Assembly (NCBI RefSeq): GCF_002954615.1
Contig: NZ_MSCJ01000001.1
Span: 2,418,001 to 2,482,000, forward strand
Direction: 5' to 3'
DNA from: Photobacterium angustum
GTDB lineage: Bacteria > Pseudomonadota > Gammaproteobacteria > Enterobacterales > Vibrionaceae
DNA: 64,000 nucleotides
A program made the translations under genes and the position numbers. Below the pieces are notes generated by a model that worked only from the letters and a program-made list of their open reading frames with translations, was not told the DNA's origin and did no database searches. Every line of letters starts with the position of its first letter. Positions within the stretch are counted from its first letter, which is position 1. Positions 58,332 through 64,000 of the stretch are shown here, piece after piece.

Positions 58332-60212
58332 TTAAAGTACTAAACGACGGATGTCTGATAGACAGCCATTTAGGTAAGTGATGAAGCGCGCACCTTCAGC
58401 ACCATCAATCACACGGTGATCGTATGATAGTGATAGTGGAAGTTGTAGACGCGGTTCGAACTCTTTACCGTTCCATACTGGTTTCATTTCAGACTTAGAT
58501 ACACCTAGGATACCTACTTCTGGTGCGTTCACGATTGGTGTGAATGCAGTACCACCTAAGCCACCAAGGCTTGAGATAGTGAAACAGCCGCCTTGCATAT
58601 CAGATGCAGTTAGCTTACCAGCACGTGCTTTCTTAGAAATAGCCATTAGCTCTTCAGATAGCTCGTAGATACCTTTCTTGTTCACATCTTTAAATACAGG
58701 AACAACTAAGCCGTTTGGCGTATCTACTGCGATACCGATGTTCACGTATTTCTTCAGAATCAAGCTCTCGCCATCGTCAGATAGAGAAGAGTTGAATGAA
58801 GGGAATGCTTCAAGTGCTTTAGCAGCCGCTTTCATGATGAACACAAGTGGAGTGATCTTCATGCCAGAATCTTTCTTCGCTTCGATAGCATTCTGCTCTT
58901 TACGGAATGCTTCAAGCGCAGTGATATCTGCGTTATCCCACTGTGTAACGTGAGGGATCATTACCCAGTTACGGTGTAGGTTAGCGCCAGAGATCTTCTT
59001 AATGCGAGAAAGTGGCTTAACTTCAGTTTCACCAAACTTGCTGAAATCAACTTTCGGCCAAGGTAGTAGACCAAGCGCTGCGCCATCGCCTTTACCTGAC
59101 GCAGAAGCTGCTGCACCAGACTCAAGACGCTTAAGTGCATCTTTAACGAAGTTTTGTACGTCTTCTTTAAGAACGCGGTTCTTACGGCCAGTACCTTTAA
59201 CTTTCGCAAGGTTAACACCGAACTCACGAGCTAGACGACGAACAACTGGTGATGCGTGTGCATATTCGTTGTTTTCAACGAAATCACCTGTTGCAGCAGG
59301 CGCTTCAGCTTTTGCTGGAGCCGCCGCAGGAGCAGGCGCTGCCGCTTGAGCTACAGGAGCCGCTGCAGGTGCTGCACCAGCAACTTCAAATACCATGATT
59401 AGTGAGCCAGTAGAAACCTTATCGCCTTCTGCGATCTTGATTTCTTTAACTGTACCAGCGAATGGTGCAGGAACTTCCATAGAAGCCTTGTCACCTTCAA
59501 CAGTGATTAGCGATTGCTCTTCTTCCACTGTATCGCCAACAGATACCATGATTTCAGTAACTTCTACTTCGTCGCCACCGATATCAGGAACGTTAACTTC
59601 TTTCGCTGCAGATGCCGCAGGTGCTGCAGGAGCAGGCGCTGCCGCTTGAGCAACAGGTGCTGCTGCTGGAGCAGAACCAGCCACTTCAAATACCATGATT
59701 AAAGAACCAGTAGAAACCTTGTCGCCTTCTACGATTTTGATTTCTTTAACTGTACCAGCGAATGGCGCAGGAACTTCCATAGAAGCCTTGTCACCTTCAA
59801 CAGTAATTAGAGATTGCTCTTCTTCTACTGTATCGCCAACAGATACCATGATTTCAGTACATTCAACTTCATCACCACCGATATCTGGAACATGAACTTC
59901 TTTCAGTTCAGCCGCTGCTGCTGGAGCTGGAGCAGCAGGTGCTGCTTCAGCCGCAGGAGCAGGTGCAGCGTCAGCTGCACCCTCGGCTTCGAAAATCATG
60001 ATTAGAGAACCAGTAGAAACCGTGTCGCCTTCAGCAACTTTGATTTCTTTAACGATACCCGCTTGAGAAGCAGGAACTTCCATTGAAGCTTTATCGCCTT
60101 CAACAGTGATCAGTGATTGCTCTTCTTCAACCTTGTCGCCAACGCTAACAAGAATCTCAGTTACTTCAACCTCATCCGCACCGATGTCTGGTACATTAAT
60201 TTCGATTGCCAT
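58332..60212 (-). CDS. aceF: Pyruvate dehydrogenase E2, dihydrolipoamide acetyltransferase
   Basis: Core of the pyruvate dehydrogenase complex. It has 626 residues and three N-terminal lipoyl domains, each with the lipoylation site [10 protein letters not shown] (Lys near residues 41, 142 and 242). Ala/Pro-rich linkers separate them. A peripheral subunit-binding domain follows ([14 protein letters not shown]), then the catalytic domain ending [15 protein letters not shown], where the His is catalytic. The start follows aceE by 14 bp. Lipoyl domains 2 and 3 are nearly identical at DNA level. Confidence 0.97.
   Translation of the reverse strand: MAIEINVPDIGADEVEVTEILVSVGDKVEEEQSLITVEGDKASMEVPASQAGIVKEIKVAEGDTVSTGSLIMIFEAEGAADAAPAPAAEAAPAAPAPAAAAELKEVHVPDIGGDEVECTEIMVSVGDTVEEEQSLITVEGDKASMEVPAPFAGTVKEIKIVEGDKVSTGSLIMVFEVAGSAPAAAPVAQAAAPAPAAPAASAAKEVNVPDIGGDEVEVTEIMVSVGDTVEEEQSLITVEGDKASMEVPAPFAGTVKEIKIAEGDKVSTGSLIMVFEVAGAAPAAAPVAQAAAPAPAAAPAKAEAPAATGDFVENNEYAHASPVVRRLAREFGVNLAKVKGTGRKNRVLKEDVQNFVKDALKRLESGAAASASGKGDGAALGLLPWPKVDFSKFGETEVKPLSRIKKISGANLHRNWVMIPHVTQWDNADITALEAFRKEQNAIEAKKDSGMKITPLVFIMKAAAKALEAFPSFNSSLSDDGESLILKKYVNIGIAVDTPNGLVVPVFKDVNKKGIYELSEELMAISKKARAGKLTASDMQGGCFTISSLGGLGGTAFTPIVNAPEVGILGVSKSEMKPVWNGKEFEPRLQLPLSLSYDHRVIDGAEGARFITYLNGCLSDIRRLVL
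59392..60209 (-). repeat. Three tandem lipoyl-domain coding repeats in aceF
   Basis: The same DNA block recurs at intervals of about 300 and 303 bp, for example where ACCATGATTA begins at 59392 and 59692 and a variant at 59995. Copies nearest 59.4 and 59.7 kb are the most alike, suggesting recent duplication or gene conversion. Confidence 0.8.
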
Positions 60213-60226
60213 TTTTAATTTGCCTC

Positions 60227-62893
<2,667 letters not shown>

Positions 62894-62965
62894 GCGATCT
62901 ATCCTTTCGTTGATAATCTACTAACAATGTCGCGACTAGGTCCAACTTCGTTTTTAGGTATGAAG

Positions 62966-63742
62966 TTAAGACTCTAACCCGTCCTTGCGCTGTTGAATCC
63001 GACGAAGAGAGCGTTCACGCCTGCTATCTTCACGCGATAAATCCAACAAGGTTTCCTCGATGTAAGCCAAATGTGCGTGCGATGCTTCACGGGCCTTTTC
63101 AGGCTCACCAGAAACAATCGCCTGCACAATATTAGCTCGGTGCTTTCTTACTTTCTCCACCACTTCAGGTCGGCGGTTTAGGAGTTCGAAATTTTGTAAT
63201 ACGTTTTGCTCAAGTAGCGGTGCTAAACTACGAATAATATGCAGTAACACCACATTGTGAGCCGATTCTGTTACCGCAATAAGATATTGCATCACTGCGC
63301 TAGCTTCTAAGGGTAAATCCCCTTGTTGCTGCGCGTCTTGAATACGCTGATGACAATCGCGAATGCGAACAAAATCTTCTTCGTTACCTCGCAATGCCGC
63401 AAAATAAGAGGCTAAGCCTTCTAGTGCATGGCGAGATTCCAATAAATCTAATTGTGTTTCCGGATGAGTCGCTAATAGATCCAATAAAGGTTCAGAAAAG
63501 CTTTGCCATAACTTTTCTTTTACGAATGTCCCGCCACCTTGACGGCGAGTAAGCAAATGCTTTGCTTCTAAACGTTGGATCGCCTCACGAACGGAAGGAC
63601 GAGAAACATCGAATTGTTTTGCCAACTCTCGCTCTGGAGGTAATTGCTGACCTGGGGACAAAATTCCCTCTAAGATCAAGCGCTCCAATTCCTGCTCAAT
63701 AGCATCAGAAAGCTTTGGTTGTTTAATGCGTTTATAAGTCAT
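62966..63742 (-). CDS. pdhR: Pyruvate dehydrogenase complex repressor PdhR
   Basis: GntR/FadR-type repressor of its own operon, released by pyruvate. It has 258 residues (254 in E. coli). The winged helix-turn-helix at about residues 10-75 includes [20 protein letters not shown]. The C-terminal FCD effector domain follows. A perfect PdhR box lies 55-71 bp upstream of its start, supporting autoregulation of pdhR-aceEF-lpdA. Confidence 0.95.
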   Translation of the reverse strand: MTYKRIKQPKLSDAIEQELERLILEGILSPGQQLPPERELAKQFDVSRPSVREAIQRLEAKHLLTRRQGGGTFVKEKLWQSFSEPLLDLLATHPETQLDLLESRHALEGLASYFAALRGNEEDFVRIRDCHQRIQDAQQQGDLPLEASAVMQYLIAVTESAHNVVLLHIIRSLAPLLEQNVLQNFELLNRRPEVVEKVRKHRANIVQAIVSGEPEKAREASHAHLAYIEETLLDLSREDSRRERSLRRIQQRKDGLES

Positions 63743-64000
63743 TTTTATCGACGCTTCTTATATTAAATCCGTTTCATAAAGACCGAATCATCGGATAATT
63801 GGTATTACCAATTATTTTACAGGGGCAAAGTGTACAGAAATAAATAAAGATGTCCACACGCAACTTGATTGAAATCATAGAACGAAGTGGGTTTTAACAA
63901 AAATTTAAACTTTTGATACATTACTAAAACACTGAATCTTCAGAGCTAGAAACAGCCAAGCAACGAAAAAGGTGAAAGGAAGAGATAAAAAGCGGAGTGA
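63743..64000. other. pdhR upstream region to the window end
   Basis: 258 bases with no gene seen. The PdhR box is at 63797-63813 and a possible leftward -10 (TAAAAT on the minus strand) at 63814-63819. The rest to 64000 shows nothing I can name. Confidence 0.6.
63797..63813 (-). promoter_or_regulatory. PdhR operator
   Basis: AATTGGTATTACCAATT is a perfect palindrome matching the consensus ATTGGT-N3-ACCAAT. On the minus strand it lies immediately downstream of a possible -10 TAAAAT (63819-63814), so bound PdhR would block initiation. Confidence 0.85.

Noticed and set aside
59002..59349. Long open frames on the plus strand opposite aceF, rich in Ala, Ser and Gly
   Set aside because: They mirror the Ala/Pro-rich linkers and lipoyl repeats of aceF and have no ribosome site or family similarity.

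Overview
This window looks like ordinary core chromosome of a gammaproteobacterium in the Vibrionaceae, most likely Photobacterium. That placement is inference. It rests on enterobacterial-type gene blocks (epd-pgk-fbaA, rsmE-gshB-yqgE-ruvX, pcnB-folK-panBC, pdhR-aceEF-lpdA), on a LuxR/HapR/LitR-type quorum-sensing master regulator beside hpt, on AT-leaning base use, and on a very large tRNA-Phe/Asn/Thr array. I see no transposase, integrase, prophage, CRISPR array or obvious defence island.

Layout. 1-7.1 kb: serA (+), then a leftward block transcribed epd, pgk, fbaA, mscS, yggE (central glycolysis, mechanosensitive channel, stress protein). 7.4-14.5 kb: rightward DUF2333 gene, metK behind a MetJ-type operator, then sprT, endA, rsmE, gshB, yqgE, ruvX. 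14.9-17.1 kb: leftward pilT-pilU twitching ATPases. 17.1-22 kb: rightward yggS-proC-yggT-yggU-DUF4426-rdgB-hemW. 22-26 kb: leftward YggN-like gene, glsA and trmB; rightward mutY and yggX.

26.2-28.5 kb: sixteen tRNA genes (6 Phe, 5 Asn, 5 Thr) in two arrays, each with its own stringent-type promoter and terminator. About 790 bp is duplicated almost perfectly between them. 28.6-33.7 kb: leftward mrcB and hrpB. 33.8-40 kb: rightward sfsA, dksA, gluQRS, pcnB, folK, panB, panC. 40-43.1 kb: yadGH ABC exporter, can, hpt. 43.3 kb: litR-type regulator. 44-47.9 kb: Fe(III) importer fbpABC behind a Fur-type operator. 48-50.2 kb: glnK-amtB with a sigma-54 promoter, and yacL. 50.4-54.3 kb: glycerate kinase and acnB. 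54.7-56.6 kb: a chemoreceptor. 56.7-63.7 kb: the pyruvate dehydrogenase operon pdhR-aceE-aceF-lpdA with a PdhR box.

Nothing here is clearly a new biological system. The points most worth a second look are regulatory or structural: the duplicated tRNA arrays; pcnB whose conserved N-terminus begins at ATT/ATC rather than ATG; an inverted repeat that looks like both the yacL terminator and the NtrC enhancer of glnK; a structured 260-bp gap before gluQRS, which has no visible ribosome binding site; a convergent gap at 14.5-14.87 kb holding TGTACA repeats and a 28-bp palindrome; and several long hairpins without T-tracts. All family assignments come from recognising the protein sequences by eye; no database search was run.
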